A stretch of 64,000 bases of DNA from Aldehydirespirator sp963667505 (GCA_963667505.2 OY763490.2:3596001-3660000); one strand, 5' to 3'; shown: positions 50,226-59,611, numbered from the stretch's first letter. Numbers and translations: made by a program. Notes: a model not told the origin generated them from the letters alone.

Positions 50226-51089
50226 ATGCGGGTGCATCTGATCGACGGCACCTACGAGCTGTTCCGCTTCCACTACGCCAAGTCGAACCGCGACCCGCGC
50301 CGGGGCGCCCAGAGGGGCGTGCTCAACTCGATGCTCGACATGGTGGCCGACGGCGCTACCCACATCGGCATCGCCACCGACCATGTGATCGAGTCGTTCC
50401 GCAACGAGATGCTGGCCGGCTACAAGGACGGCAGCGGCGTGGACCCCGACCTCAAGGCCCAGTTTCCAGAAGTCGAGGAGCTGCTGGAGCTGGCCGGATT
50501 CGCGGTGTGGCCCCAGGTCGAGCACGAGGCCGACGACGGTCTGGCCTCCGCGGCCGCTGTCGCGGCGGGCGACCCGCGGGTGGAGCAGGTGCTGATCTGC
50601 ACCCCCGACAAGGACTTGGCCCAGTGCGTGACCGCCGACGGCCGGGTGGTGCAATACGACCGGCGCCAGCGAGTGCTCTACAACCACGCCGGGGTGGTGG
50701 ACAAGTTCGGCGTGCCCCCGGCGTCGATCCCCGACTATCTCGGCCTCGTGGGCGACTCGGCCGACGGGTTCCCGGGCCTGCCCGGATGGGGGGCGAAGTC
50801 GGCGTCGACCCTACTGGCCCGGTACGGCCACATCACCGCCATACCGTTCGACCCCTCCGAGTGGGACGTGACGGTGCGGGGCGCGGCCAAGCTCGCCGCC
50901 GCGCTGCGCGACGGCTTCGAGGACGCCCTGCTGTACCGCCGGATCGCCACGGTGGAGCTGGGGGCCCCGGTGTCGGCCACCGTGGACGAGATGGAGTGGC
51001 GAGGCCCCCGTCGCGGCCTCGAAGCTCGCTGCACCGCACTCGGCGCCAAGCGCCTCGCCACCCGAGCTCACGAGCTCGCCCCCGCCTGA
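50226..51089 (+). CDS. 5'-3' exonuclease (Pol I N-terminal domain-like)
   Basis: 287 residues, stand-alone FEN/Pol I 5'-nuclease fold. Acidic metal sites appear in VHLIDGTYELFR, EHEADDGLASAA, CTPDKDLAQCV and LVGDSADGFPGLPGWGAKSA, the last also forming the helix-hairpin-helix. Removes RNA primers or flaps. Its TGA stop (51087-51089) is inside the first arm of palindromic element copy 6. Confidence 0.88.
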   Translation: MRVHLIDGTYELFRFHYAKSNRDPRRGAQRGVLNSMLDMVADGATHIGIATDHVIESFRNEMLAGYKDGSGVDPDLKAQFPEVEELLELAGFAVWPQVEHEADDGLASAAAVAAGDPRVEQVLICTPDKDLAQCVTADGRVVQYDRRQRVLYNHAGVVDKFGVPPASIPDYLGLVGDSADGFPGLPGWGAKSASTLLARYGHITAIPFDPSEWDVTVRGAAKLAAALRDGFEDALLYRRIATVELGAPVSATVDEMEWRGPRRGLEARCTALGAKRLATRAHELAPA

Positions 51090-51135
51090 ATTGGCAGCTG
51101 TGGAGGCCGGTTTTGGCGTTCTGGGCTGCCAGTTC
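51088..51135 (+). repeat. Palindromic element family 1, type B (copy 6)
   Basis: 48 nt. The first arm (GAATTGGCAGC) overlaps the exonuclease stop codon. Nearly identical to copy 7, 73 nt away, including flanking bases. Confidence 0.92.
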
Positions 51136-51160
51136 GCGGTGATGGCCTGTTGGTGCGCCT

Positions 51161-51208
51161 GATTTGGCAGCTGTGGAGGCCGGTTTTGGCGTTCTGGGCT
51201 GCCAGTTC
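51161..51208 (+). repeat. Palindromic element family 1, type B (copy 7)
   Basis: 48 nt, one mismatch to copy 6 (GATTTGG). Separated from it by 25 nt and flanked by the same cgcctga and cgcggtgatggc, so this pair looks like a local tandem duplication. Ends 11 nt before the ligase stop codon on the other strand. Confidence 0.92.
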
Positions 51209-51218
51209 GCGGTGATGG

Positions 51219-52290
51219 CTAGGAGGCGAGGACCTCGCCGATGCCCATGGGCGGCACCGTCTCGACCTGGTCGAACCCGCAGGACTCCGGCGTGCGGTCG
51301 GGGCGCCAGCGCACGACGCGGGTGGTGCCCCGGAAGCGGCCGTTGAGCATGGCCTCGTACTTGACCTCGGCCACCAGTCGCCAGGCGCAGAGGCACCCAC
51401 GGCTGCTGCCTGCGCTGTCCCGACCAGCGGTTCGGTGTGCCCGGCATCACTGTTCCCTCGGCGTGGGCGGCGGGATCCATCCACTCCGACCAGGGATGCT
51501 CGCTCGGGTCGGCCAGCACGTAGGAGGCGAGTTCGTCGACCAGTTCCCGCCGTCGCTTGGCGGTGAAGCTGGTCGCCACGCCGCAGTGGTGCAACCGGCC
51601 ATCGCGGTCGTGCAGGCCCACGACCAGCGAGCCGACGCCCTCGCCGTCGATGTGCATCCGGTATCCGGCGACGGCGACGTCGAGGGTCCGTGTGTGCTTG
51701 ACCTTGAACTGCGACCGCTTGTTGGGCTCGTAGATCCCGCCGCGGGGCTTGGCGATCAGCCCGTCGAGCCCTGCGCCCTCGAAGCGCTCGTACCAGCGGC
51801 GGGCGAGGCTCCGGTCGAGGGTCGAGGGCGCCAGATGCACCGGCGACTCGAAAGCGCCCGCCATCGCTTCCAGCACGGCCCGCCGGTCGCGGAACGGCTC
51901 GGCCATGAGGTCGGCGTCGGCCGCGGCCAACACGTCGAAAGCCACGAACTGCGCCGGCGTCTCGACCGCCAGCCGGTTGATCCGGCTCTCAGCCGGGTGG
52001 ATCCGCTGCTGCAGGGCGTCGAAGCCGAGCCGGTCGTCGACGCTCACGATGATCTCGCCGTCCACCACCGCCCGCTCGGGCAGCACAGCCTTCAGCGGCT
52101 CGATCAACTCGGGGAAGTAGCGGGTCAAGGGCCGCTCGTTGCGGCTGCCCAGCACCAACTCGTCGCCGTCGCGGAACACGATGCAGCGAAAGCCGTCCCA
52201 CTTCGGCTCGAAGGCCAAATCGCCGTCAGGAATGCCCTTCACCGCCCGGGCCAGCATCGGCCTCACCGGCGGCATCACAGGCAGATCCAC
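51219..52290 (-). pseudogene. ATP-dependent DNA ligase (LigC-like) with single-base frameshift
   Basis: The N-terminal 300 residues are intact: start MDLPVMPPVRPMLA (GTG 52290), adenylation Lys K30 in EPKWDGFRC, VVDGEIIV, FVAFDVL, GLDGLIAKP and SQFKVKHTRT. The reading frame breaks near 51381-51384 after WVPLRL. The expected C terminus (LVAEVKYEAMLNGRF...RWRPDRTPESC...) continues in the +1 frame to a TAG at 51219. One extra base explains it. Either a decaying gene or an assembly/sequencing error; the downstream sequence is still well conserved, so the event is recent. Confidence 0.8.
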
Positions 52291-52294
52291 GCAA

Positions 52295-52468
52295 CCGAGC
52301 CTAGGGCTAGCACCGCGATGCAACCCGCTGTCCGGCCGCAGCCGAGCCTAGGGCTAGCACCGCGATGCAACCCGCTGTCCGGCCGCAGCCGAGCCTAGGG
52401 CTAGCACCGCGATGCAACCCGCTGTCCGGCCGCAGCCGAGCCTAGGGCTCGCATTGTGACGCAGCCCC
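52295..52468. repeat. 47-bp tandem repeat between ligase and epoxide hydrolase
   Basis: Three identical 47-bp units begin at 52295, 52342 and 52389, and a diverged fourth (from 52436) runs into the promoter of the epoxide hydrolase. Each unit starts with the small palindrome AGCCTAGGGCT. It lies between the divergent gene starts. Confidence 0.93.
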
Positions 52469-52490
52469 TGCCGACAGCCGATGCGGTGCC

Positions 52491-52496
52491 TACGAT
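52491..52496 (+). promoter_or_regulatory. -10 element for epoxide hydrolase
   Basis: TACGAT, 6 nt before the ATG at 52503. Confidence 0.5.
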
Positions 52497-52502
52497 GCAC
52501 TC

Positions 52503-53642
52503 ATGAGCACAGAGATACGTCCGTTCACCGTCGCCGTGGACGACGCCGAGATCGACGACCTGCGCGGCCGCCTGGCCCGAACCCGCTGGCCCGAGCCCGA
52601 GGTCGTGGACGACTGGACCCAGGGCATCCCGCTCGCCTACCTGCGGGAGGTGTGCGAGTACTGGGCCGACGGCTACGACTGGCGACGCTGCGAGGCCGCC
52701 ATCAACGCCCGGCCCAACTTCATCACTGCGATCGACGGGCTCGACGTCCACTTCCAGCACATCCGCTCGGCCCACGACGACGCCCTGCCGATGATCGTCA
52801 CCCACGGGTGGCCCGGCTCGGTGCTGGAGTTCGCCCAGATCATCGACCCGCTCGCCGATCCGACCGCCCACGGCGGCACCGAGCGAGACGCCTTCCACCT
52901 CGTGCTGCCGTCGCTGCCCGGCTACGGGTTCAGCGCCAAGCCGTCGGCGCCCGGCACCGGCGTCGAGCGCATAGCCACGATGTGGGACGAGCTGATGGGC
53001 CGCCTCGGCTACGACAGCTACGTGGCCCAGGGCGGCGACTGGGGCTCGGCGGTGACCACCCAGATCGGGATGCAGAACCTCGGCCGGTGCCGGGCCATCC
53101 ACACCAACATGCCGGTGGCCGGGCCGTCCAAGGAGTCGATGGCCGACCTGACGGCCAAGGAGCAGGCCGCGCTGGAGTCGATGGGCTACTACGACAAGTG
53201 GGATTCGGGCTACTCCAAGCAGCAGTCGAGCCGGCCCCAGACCATCGGCTACAGCCTGGTGGACTCGCCCGCGGGCCTGGCCGGATGGATCCTCGAGAAG
53301 TTCTGGTCGTGGACCGACCGCAGCGCCCACCCCGAGGACTACTACAGCCGCGACCAGCTCCTCGACAACGTGTCGCTGTACTGGTTCACCGCCACCGGCG
53401 CCTCGTCGGCCCGGCTGTACTGGGAGAGCTTCGGCAGCTTCTCGGGCGGCGAGGTGGCGGTCCCGTCGGCGTGCAGCATCTTCCCCAACGAGATCTTCCG
53501 GGCCAGCCGCCGGTGGGCCTCCAAGCGCTACACCGACATCCGGTACTGGAACGAGCCCGAGGTGGGCGGACACTTCGCGGCCTTCGAGCAGCCCGAGCTG
53601 TTCGTGGCCGAGATGCGGGCCGCCTTCGCCTGGCTGCGCTAG
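52503..53642 (+). CDS. Epoxide hydrolase (alpha/beta hydrolase, EHN domain)
   Basis: 379 residues. N-terminal EHN domain (RPFTVAVDDAEIDDLRGRLARTRWP) with the W-P motif, oxyanion HGWPGS at 101-106, nucleophile D179 in AQGGDWGS, lid tyrosines (YSLVDSPAGLAGW is the conserved helix) and catalytic His in GGHFAAFEQPE near 357. Opens epoxides to diols; may act with P450- or other oxygenase-derived epoxides. Confidence 0.93.
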   Translation: MSTEIRPFTVAVDDAEIDDLRGRLARTRWPEPEVVDDWTQGIPLAYLREVCEYWADGYDWRRCEAAINARPNFITAIDGLDVHFQHIRSAHDDALPMIVTHGWPGSVLEFAQIIDPLADPTAHGGTERDAFHLVLPSLPGYGFSAKPSAPGTGVERIATMWDELMGRLGYDSYVAQGGDWGSAVTTQIGMQNLGRCRAIHTNMPVAGPSKESMADLTAKEQAALESMGYYDKWDSGYSKQQSSRPQTIGYSLVDSPAGLAGWILEKFWSWTDRSAHPEDYYSRDQLLDNVSLYWFTATGASSARLYWESFGSFSGGEVAVPSACSIFPNEIFRASRRWASKRYTDIRYWNEPEVGGHFAAFEQPELFVAEMRAAFAWLR

Positions 53643-53663
53643 ACGAGCCACTCACCCGATCCG

Positions 53664-53710
53664 GAATTGGCAGCGTTTTGCACGGTATGTGTGCATTCTG
53701 CTGCCAGTTC
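53664..53710 (+). repeat. Palindromic element family 1, type A (copy 8)
   Basis: 47 nt, perfect outer arms; the inner stem is reduced to TGCAC/GTGCA. A solitary copy, 21 nt after the epoxide hydrolase stop. Confidence 0.9.
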
Positions 53711-53818
53711 GGGTGAGGGGGTCGGTCGGGCGGGGGCCTACCTCGCGGCGGCCCCGGCAGCGCCTCACACTCGCGGGCCCGGAGCTCATCCGATGCCCGC
53801 GGCTGGCATCATGGTGTC

Positions 53819-55591
53819 ATGGAACAGGACGCATCGGCACAGCCGCGCCACATCCGGTTCGAGCCCGACGACAAGCCGCCCGCCGCGCTGACCGCGGGAA
53901 TGGGCTTCCAGTTCGCGGTGCTCGCCATCGCAGGCATCGTGCTCACGCCGGCGATCGTCATCCGGGCCGCCGGCGGGAGCGAGTCGTACCTGACATGGGC
54001 GGTGTTCGCGGCGGCGGTGGTGAGCGGGGTCAGCACCATCCTCCAAGCGGTCCGGCTCGGACGCATCGGCGCTGGGTACGTGCTCCTGATGGGGACCTCG
54101 GGCGCGTTCATCGCAGTATGCGTGACCGCGCTGGTGCAGGGAGGCCCCGGCCTGCTGGCCACGCTCGTGGTGGCGTCGTCGCTGTTCCAGTTCCTGCTCG
54201 CCGCGAGGCTGTCGTTGTTCAGGCGGCTGGTCACGCCCGTGGTGGCCGGCACTGTGCTGATGCTGATCGCGGTGACGGTGATGCCGCTGGTCTTCGACAT
54301 GGTGAAGTCCTCGCCGGAGGGCAGCTCCGACTGGAGCGCGCCGATGAGCTCGCTCGTCACCGTGCTGGTGATCATCGGCATCGCGCTGAAGTCCTCCGGC
54401 GCGCTGCGCCTGTGGGCGCCGGTCATCGGTGTCGTGGCCGGCTCGATGGTGGCCGCCGCCTTCGGTCTGTACGACATCGACCAGGTGGCCGAAGCGTCGT
54501 GGATCGGCCTGCCCGGCGGCGGCTGGCCCGGCTTCGACCTCTCGTTCGGCTCGGCGTTCTGGAGCTTCCTGCCGGCCTTCGTGCTGGTCACGATCATCGG
54601 GGCGGTCGAGACCATCGGCGACTCGGTGGCCATCCAGCGGGTGTCGTGGCGGCAGCCGAGGGCGGTGGACTACCGCGTCGTGCAGGGAGCGGTGGCCGCC
54701 GACGGGACCGGCAACCTGCTGTCGGGACTGGCTGGCACGGTCCCGAACACGACCTACTCCACCAGCGTCTCGATCACCGAGCTGACCGGTGTCGCCGCCC
54801 GCCGCGTCGGCGTTGCCATCGGTGTCTTCTTCATCGTGATGGCGCTCCTGCCCAAGTTCTTGGCGCTGGTGCTCGCCATACCGGACGCGGTCGTGGCGGC
54901 GTACGTCACGGTGTTGATCTCGCTGCTGTTCGTGGTCGGGATGCGGATCGTCGCTGAGGAGGCGTCGGACTACCGCAAGGGCCTTATCGCGGGGGTCTCG
55001 TTCTGGGTCGGCGTCGGCTTCCAGAACAACCTGATCTTCGGGGAGTACCTCGAGGGATTCGCCGGCGGCTTCCTGGAGAACGGCATGACTGCCGGTGGCC
55101 TGACGGCAATCGCGCTGACGCTGTTCACGGAGGCGACCCAAGCCCGCCGCCATCGGCTGCGCACCGATCTGGCCCTTTCGGAACTGCCGCGTATCAGGCA
55201 GTTCCTGGACGACTTCACGACGCGCCACCGGTGGGGGGCTCCGATGTCAGAACGGCTCGACGCAGTCGCGGAGGAGACGCTGCTGACGCTGCTCGACGCC
55301 GACACCGGCGTCGACGACGCCGGGCGCGCTCTGCGGGTCACCGCCAGCAAGCAGGACGGTCGGGCCGTGCTGGAGTTCGTGGCCGCGGCCCGGGGGGAGA
55401 ACATCGAGGACCGGCTGGCCGTGCTCGACGAGCTGACTGCCGACAGACCGGTCGAGCGCGACGTCTCGCTGCGGCTGCTCCAGCACTACGCGGCCTCGGT
55501 GCTGCACCAGCAGTACCACGAACTTGAGATCGTCACCGTGCACGTCAACGCGCCCTCTCAGCCGAGCCCGGCTGGCGAGCCGGACGAGTGA
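53819..55591 (+). CDS. NCS2-family nucleobase/xanthine-uracil permease with extra C-terminal domain
   Basis: 590 residues. About 20-440 is an NCS2 core with 12-14 membrane segments; the substrate-region motif VTIIGAVETIGDSVA and the GLAGTVPNTTYSTSV stretch are typical of the family. About 440-590 is a soluble extension (LSELPRIRQFLDDFTTRHRW...AEETLLTLL...) that resembles, weakly, the anti-sigma/GHKL ATPase-like fold but lacks clear ATP-box residues. A sensing or regulatory tail is inferred. No adjacent purine-catabolism genes are visible. Confidence 0.85.
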   Translation: MEQDASAQPRHIRFEPDDKPPAALTAGMGFQFAVLAIAGIVLTPAIVIRAAGGSESYLTWAVFAAAVVSGVSTILQAVRLGRIGAGYVLLMGTSGAFIAVCVTALVQGGPGLLATLVVASSLFQFLLAARLSLFRRLVTPVVAGTVLMLIAVTVMPLVFDMVKSSPEGSSDWSAPMSSLVTVLVIIGIALKSSGALRLWAPVIGVVAGSMVAAAFGLYDIDQVAEASWIGLPGGGWPGFDLSFGSAFWSFLPAFVLVTIIGAVETIGDSVAIQRVSWRQPRAVDYRVVQGAVAADGTGNLLSGLAGTVPNTTYSTSVSITELTGVAARRVGVAIGVFFIVMALLPKFLALVLAIPDAVVAAYVTVLISLLFVVGMRIVAEEASDYRKGLIAGVSFWVGVGFQNNLIFGEYLEGFAGGFLENGMTAGGLTAIALTLFTEATQARRHRLRTDLALSELPRIRQFLDDFTTRHRWGAPMSERLDAVAEETLLTLLDADTGVDDAGRALRVTASKQDGRAVLEFVAAARGENIEDRLAVLDELTADRPVERDVSLRLLQHYAASVLHQQYHELEIVTVHVNAPSQPSPAGEPDE

Positions 55592-55620
55592 CCGTCCGGC
55601 GCCCGGTGGCAAGGCCGCGC

Positions 55621-56283
55621 TCAGACGGGGGCTAGCTCCAGGGTGGCTAGCAGTTCCTCGACCCGGCCCTTGATGTCGTCGCGGATGGCTCGCACCGTCT
55701 CAATGGGCTGGCCCGAGGGATCGTCGAGCACCCAGTCCTCGTAGCGCTTGCCCGGATAGATGGGACAGGCGTCGCCGCAGCCCATGGTGACGATCACGTC
55801 GGCGGCCCGGGCGATCTCGTCGGTCCACGGCTTGGGGTACTCGGTGGAGATGTCGATGCCCTCCTCGGCCATGGCCGCCACCACCACCTTGTTGGTGTCG
55901 TAGCCGGGGTCGGAGCCGCCGGTGAAGATGTCGATCCGCTCCCCGGCCATGTGCCGCAGGTATCCGGCCGCCATCTGGGAGCGGCCCGCGTTGTGCACGC
56001 ACAGGAACAGCACGCCGGGCCGGTCGAGGGTCCCGACCTCGAGACGGGCGAGGGCCAGCAGCCGGTCGTGGGTGAAGCGCTCGATCAGGATCGGCAGCCA
56101 GTTGGCGAACCGGGCCCGGGACTCGAGCTGCGTCTGGGAGTCGGTGATATAGCGCTCGATGGTCTCGGTGTTGAACGTGCCGTCGAACTTCTTCTGGAGC
56201 CGCACCGACGCCTGCCGGATCAGCAGGAGCTGCTCGGTGGTGAGCGTGACGGTGGGCTTGAGGGGCTCGGGCTCGGCGGTCAT
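55621..56283 (-). CDS. Arsenate reductase/low-molecular-weight phosphatase-like protein
   Basis: 220 residues. About 88-220 is an LMW-PTP-type ArsC: the P-loop FLCVHNAGRSQMA has C95, then GGSDPGYDTNKVV, MGCGDACPIYPGKRYEDW with the further redox cysteines, and DDPSGQP. About 10-80 is a helical N-terminal domain seen in actinobacterial relatives. Reduces arsenate to arsenite, probably with mycothiol/mycoredoxin or thioredoxin. No ars operon partner is adjacent. Confidence 0.88.
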   Translation of the reverse strand: MTAEPEPLKPTVTLTTEQLLLIRQASVRLQKKFDGTFNTETIERYITDSQTQLESRARFANWLPILIERFTHDRLLALARLEVGTLDRPGVLFLCVHNAGRSQMAAGYLRHMAGERIDIFTGGSDPGYDTNKVVVAAMAEEGIDISTEYPKPWTDEIARAADVIVTMGCGDACPIYPGKRYEDWVLDDPSGQPIETVRAIRDDIKGRVEELLATLELAPV

Positions 56284-56450
56284 GGCTGCCTCTCAGTCGC
56301 TGGCGGTTGAAGGACTCAGATCTTCGGACGGGTCGATGAGAATCTTGCTTGACGCCCCGCCGTGCCGTCGTTCCCTGCGGGCGGACGTGCGGTGAACACT
56401 GGGCAAAATCTTGGTCCTGGCTGCCGGCTTCATCGCTGCCCGTAGACACG

Positions 56451-56456
56451 TACGAT
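56451..56456 (+). promoter_or_regulatory. -10 element for solute-binding lipoprotein
   Basis: TACGAT; followed by an AGGAGG ribosome site at 56477-56482 and the ATG at 56493, so this transcript would have a leader of about 30 nt. Confidence 0.45.
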
Positions 56457-56492
56457 CCATCCGGGGGAGGGACCCCAGGAGGTCACAGACAG

Positions 56493-57779
56493 ATGACCAA
56501 ACCGAGACTGGTTGCCGCGCTGGTCGCGTTCGGCCTGCTGGGCGCGAGTTGCGGCGCTGACGGCGACGGCGCACAGCCCGAGGTGCCGGCGGTGGACGAG
56601 GTCGTCATCACGGTCGAGAGTTGGCGCACGGACGATCAGGCGATCTGGGACGACGAGATCATCCCGGCGTTCGAGGCCGAGCATCCGGGCATCAACGTCG
56701 TGTTCGCACCCACTGCGCCGCTGCAGTACCCGTCTGCGCTGCGGACCCGTCTTGAGGGTGGCACCGCGGGCGACCTGATCACCTGCTTCCCCTTCGACCG
56801 TTCGCGAGAGCTCTTCGAAGACGGCCACCTGGCCCCGCTGAACGACCTGGACGGCATCGACCGCTTCGGCGCCCTGGCACAGGTTGCCTGGCTCTCAGCG
56901 GACGGGTCCACGCCGTACTGCGTGCCCGTCGCGTCGGTCATCCAGGGCTTCTATTACAACGTGGACGCCTTTGACGGCCTCGGTCTGAGCGTGCCCGAGA
57001 CCGAGACAGAGCTCTTCGAGGTGCTGCAGGCGATCCTCGACGACGGTGCCTACACGCCCGTCGGGACGGGCCTCTCCGAGTGGGAGGCGGAGCACGTCCT
57101 GTTCCAGAACATCGGCGCGAACTACTGGAAGGGCGAGGAAGGACGCTTGGCGCTGATCCGCGGCGAGGACAGGGTCACCGACCAGGAGTACCTCGACACG
57201 TTCGCCACCATGGCCCGCCTGGGGCCGTACATGCACCCCGAGGCCTTCGACATCCCGTATGTGGACGGCCGGAGACTGTTCGAGACCGGTCAGGCCGCCG
57301 TCTATCCCGGCGGATCCTGGGAGATCTCCGGATTCGACGAGAACACCAGCTTCGACTTCAGCGTCTTCCGGACACCGCAGCCCGACGGTCAGGACGCGTG
57401 CTACATCGTCGACCACAGCGACCTGGCGATCGGCCTGAATCCGGCGTCGCCCAACGCCGACGCGGCCCGCACGTTTCTTGCATGGGTGGCGTCGCCCGCG
57501 TTCGCCCGCATCTACACGGGCGCTCTGCCGGGCTTCTTCAGCCTGCAGGACACGCCGGTCGAGTACAGCCATCCGGTCGCTCAGGAGTTCGTGTCCTGGC
57601 GCCAGGACTGCCAGTCGGCCAATCGCACCGGCTACGAGGCCCTGGACTCGGGCGACCCCGAGTTCCCCATAGAGCTGCGGGAAGCAAGCAACGCCGTCGT
57701 CCTCGGGGACATGACTCCCCAAGACGCAGCCAAGAAGCTCCAGGACAGCCTCGACTCCTGGTACACCCCACCCCGCTGA
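56493..57779 (+). CDS. ABC-transporter extracellular solute-binding lipoprotein (family 1)
   Basis: 428 residues. Signal peptide with lipobox LLGASC (Cys about 20). A typical family 1 sugar-binding layout follows: ITVESW, AEHPGINV, YYNVDAFDGLGL, GQAAVYPGGSWEISG and the C-terminal DAAKKLQDSLD. No permease or ATPase genes lie next to it, so the transporter is incomplete here or the binding protein is an orphan. ATG with AGGAGG at 10 nt spacing. Confidence 0.88.
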   Translation: MTKPRLVAALVAFGLLGASCGADGDGAQPEVPAVDEVVITVESWRTDDQAIWDDEIIPAFEAEHPGINVVFAPTAPLQYPSALRTRLEGGTAGDLITCFPFDRSRELFEDGHLAPLNDLDGIDRFGALAQVAWLSADGSTPYCVPVASVIQGFYYNVDAFDGLGLSVPETETELFEVLQAILDDGAYTPVGTGLSEWEAEHVLFQNIGANYWKGEEGRLALIRGEDRVTDQEYLDTFATMARLGPYMHPEAFDIPYVDGRRLFETGQAAVYPGGSWEISGFDENTSFDFSVFRTPQPDGQDACYIVDHSDLAIGLNPASPNADAARTFLAWVASPAFARIYTGALPGFFSLQDTPVEYSHPVAQEFVSWRQDCQSANRTGYEALDSGDPEFPIELREASNAVVLGDMTPQDAAKKLQDSLDSWYTPPR

Positions 57780-57797
57780 GCACGACCTGGTCCAGGA

Positions 57798-58487
57798 TCA
57801 CCGCGCCCGTAGACGCTCGTCGGGAGTGCGGCCGGCGAGGTCGGCGATCGTCGGAGGAGGCTTGGCCCGACCGGCCAGGTCGGCCGAGGCTACGGGTGAT
57901 TCGAAACGGGTAGTGACGGGAACCACGCCGGCCCACCAGGGTCCGGCGATGTCGTCGGGTTCGTCGACCGGGTCTCCGGTGCGGACCTTGGCCGACGCCT
58001 CCGCCAGTGGCAGTTCCAGCACCAGCGTCTTGCGCAGATCGGACCGCGACGGCGGCCGGGCCGAGTCCCAGTTGGCAACCACATGGTCGGTGACGAGCTT
58101 CAACGCCTGTCGCTTGCCCGGCTCATCGCCGATGCGCCGTGCCCGCCCCCGGACGACCACCGAGCGGTAGTTCATCGAGTTGTGGAACGGCGTGCGGGCC
58201 ATCACCAGCCCGTCGAGATGGGTGACGGTCACGCACACCTCGTGGCCGTCGCCGGTGCCGAGCAGATGGTTGGCCGATGCGCCGTGCAGGTACAGCCGCT
58301 CGCCGTCGTGCCCGTAGGCCATCGGCAGCACCAGCGGCCCCTCGGGCGTGTTGACCCCGACGTGGGCGACCAGCCCCGCATCGAGGATGCCCAGCACATC
58401 GTCGCGGCCGTAGCTAGCCCGGTCGGCCCCTCGCCGCACCCTCGTGCGCCCCGACGGCGCGCCCCCGAAGTCGTTCGAGCCCACCAT
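57798..58487 (-). CDS. Pyridoxamine 5'-phosphate oxidase-like (PPOX) flavin/F420/haem-binding protein
   Basis: 229 residues, split-barrel fold. VAHVGVNTPEGPLVLPMAYGHDGERLYLHGASANHLL and NSMNYRSVVVRGRARRI are hallmarks of the PPOX Ppx/YkuJ-type branch, which binds FMN, F420 or haem and is usually not PdxH. TAGCCT at 58491-58496 on the minus strand would place transcription at or next to ATG 58487 or GTG 58484. Function unknown. Confidence 0.82.
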   Translation of the reverse strand: MVGSNDFGGAPSGRTRVRRGADRASYGRDDVLGILDAGLVAHVGVNTPEGPLVLPMAYGHDGERLYLHGASANHLLGTGDGHEVCVTVTHLDGLVMARTPFHNSMNYRSVVVRGRARRIGDEPGKRQALKLVTDHVVANWDSARPPSRSDLRKTLVLELPLAEASAKVRTGDPVDEPDDIAGPWWAGVVPVTTRFESPVASADLAGRAKPPPTIADLAGRTPDERLRAR

Positions 58488-58603
58488 CGCAGGCTAGGTG
58501 CGGCCCGCGTCGGTCGGCGGGTCCTCCCCATGGGCATTGCGGCACCGTGGCATACAACTCACCCCGAGACGCTGAGCTGGGGCCGATCTGGATGGCGAGG
58601 CGT

Positions 58604-59611
58604 TCAGAGTTGCGGGCAGGTCACTCCGCAGCGCTCTGCGACTGCGCACGCCAGGTCGCGGAAGTCGGCGTAGCAGTCGCGAACCGCGTTGACATGTCCT
58701 CCGATGGCACCGTCGGCGGGTGTGAGCTTGAACATGGGCTTGCGGACGTCCTGCGCGTAGGGCATCAGGCTCCGGTAATGCTTCAGCGTGCCCAAGCAGT
58801 GCTTGTCGTCCTGGATCGATCGGCTCGAGGCCCGCTCCTTAGTGAGTACCGACTGCCGGTACTCACCCGGTATCGCGTCCATCCATCGGGCATACGCCTT
58901 GACCGGGCGGTCGAGGCGCACGGCGTGCTGCAGCACCACGTAGCCGACGGGTCTCATGCCGCCCTCGGGCATGTCCAGGTTGGCCAGACCGGCAATTCCC
59001 GACGCAGTCTGTCGCCGGTCGTTCCATTGCTTGCGCCACCGCTGCAGAGTGGGCCCGAGATTGCGCAGGCCTTGAAGCGAGAACAGGTCCGGCGCGAGGG
59101 GCACCACGACGAAGTCCGCGGCAATGAGCACCGCCCTGTTGATTGCGCCGAGATTGGGACCGACGTCGACCAGGACAACATCGGCCTCGGCCTCCCTCTC
59201 GGCTTGCTGCAGCGCCCTGCTCAGGGCGGTGATGACTCGAAATGAGCGCTCGTTGCTGTCCAGGCAGAGCGGCCACTGGCTCGAGAGTTCGTCCTCGGCC
59301 GCCGACAGCTCGAGGTCGCCCGGAACCAGAGCCAGCCCGGGTACGAGATCCCGCTTGTTGGTCGCGGATATGTCGCCAGTTCCTCGAAGCAGCGGCACGA
59401 CCGCCCCGTGGATCGTGGCTCTGGGAGGCTCCGGGGTGAACAGGCCTTCCATCTCAGATTCGTCGAGGAACATACTGGTCAGATTGGCCTGCGGGTCGAG
59501 GTCAGCCGCGACCACGGTCACCCCTAGATCGGCGTACATCCAGGCTAGGTGGTAGACGAGGGATGTCTTGCCGACGCCGCCCTTGTTGTTGAAGAACGCC
59601 ACCGTGGTCAT
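58604..59611 (-). CDS. ParA family ATPase paired with Schlafen-domain protein
   Basis: 335 residues. Deviant Walker A KGGVGKTS at 10-17, ADLDPQANLT and VLVDVGPNLGAINRA. This is a Soj/ParA-like ATPase, longer than chromosomal ParA, with a C-terminal extension (KPMFKLTPADGAIGGHVNAV). Its ATG overlaps the Schlafen gene stop by 4 nt, so they form one unit. There is no ParB or parS, and nothing suggests a plasmid or phage origin of replication. A role in defence or DNA-localised signalling is inference. Confidence 0.85.
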   Translation of the reverse strand: MTTVAFFNNKGGVGKTSLVYHLAWMYADLGVTVVAADLDPQANLTSMFLDESEMEGLFTPEPPRATIHGAVVPLLRGTGDISATNKRDLVPGLALVPGDLELSAAEDELSSQWPLCLDSNERSFRVITALSRALQQAEREAEADVVLVDVGPNLGAINRAVLIAADFVVVPLAPDLFSLQGLRNLGPTLQRWRKQWNDRRQTASGIAGLANLDMPEGGMRPVGYVVLQHAVRLDRPVKAYARWMDAIPGEYRQSVLTKERASSRSIQDDKHCLGTLKHYRSLMPYAQDVRKPMFKLTPADGAIGGHVNAVRDCYADFRDLACAVAERCGVTCPQL

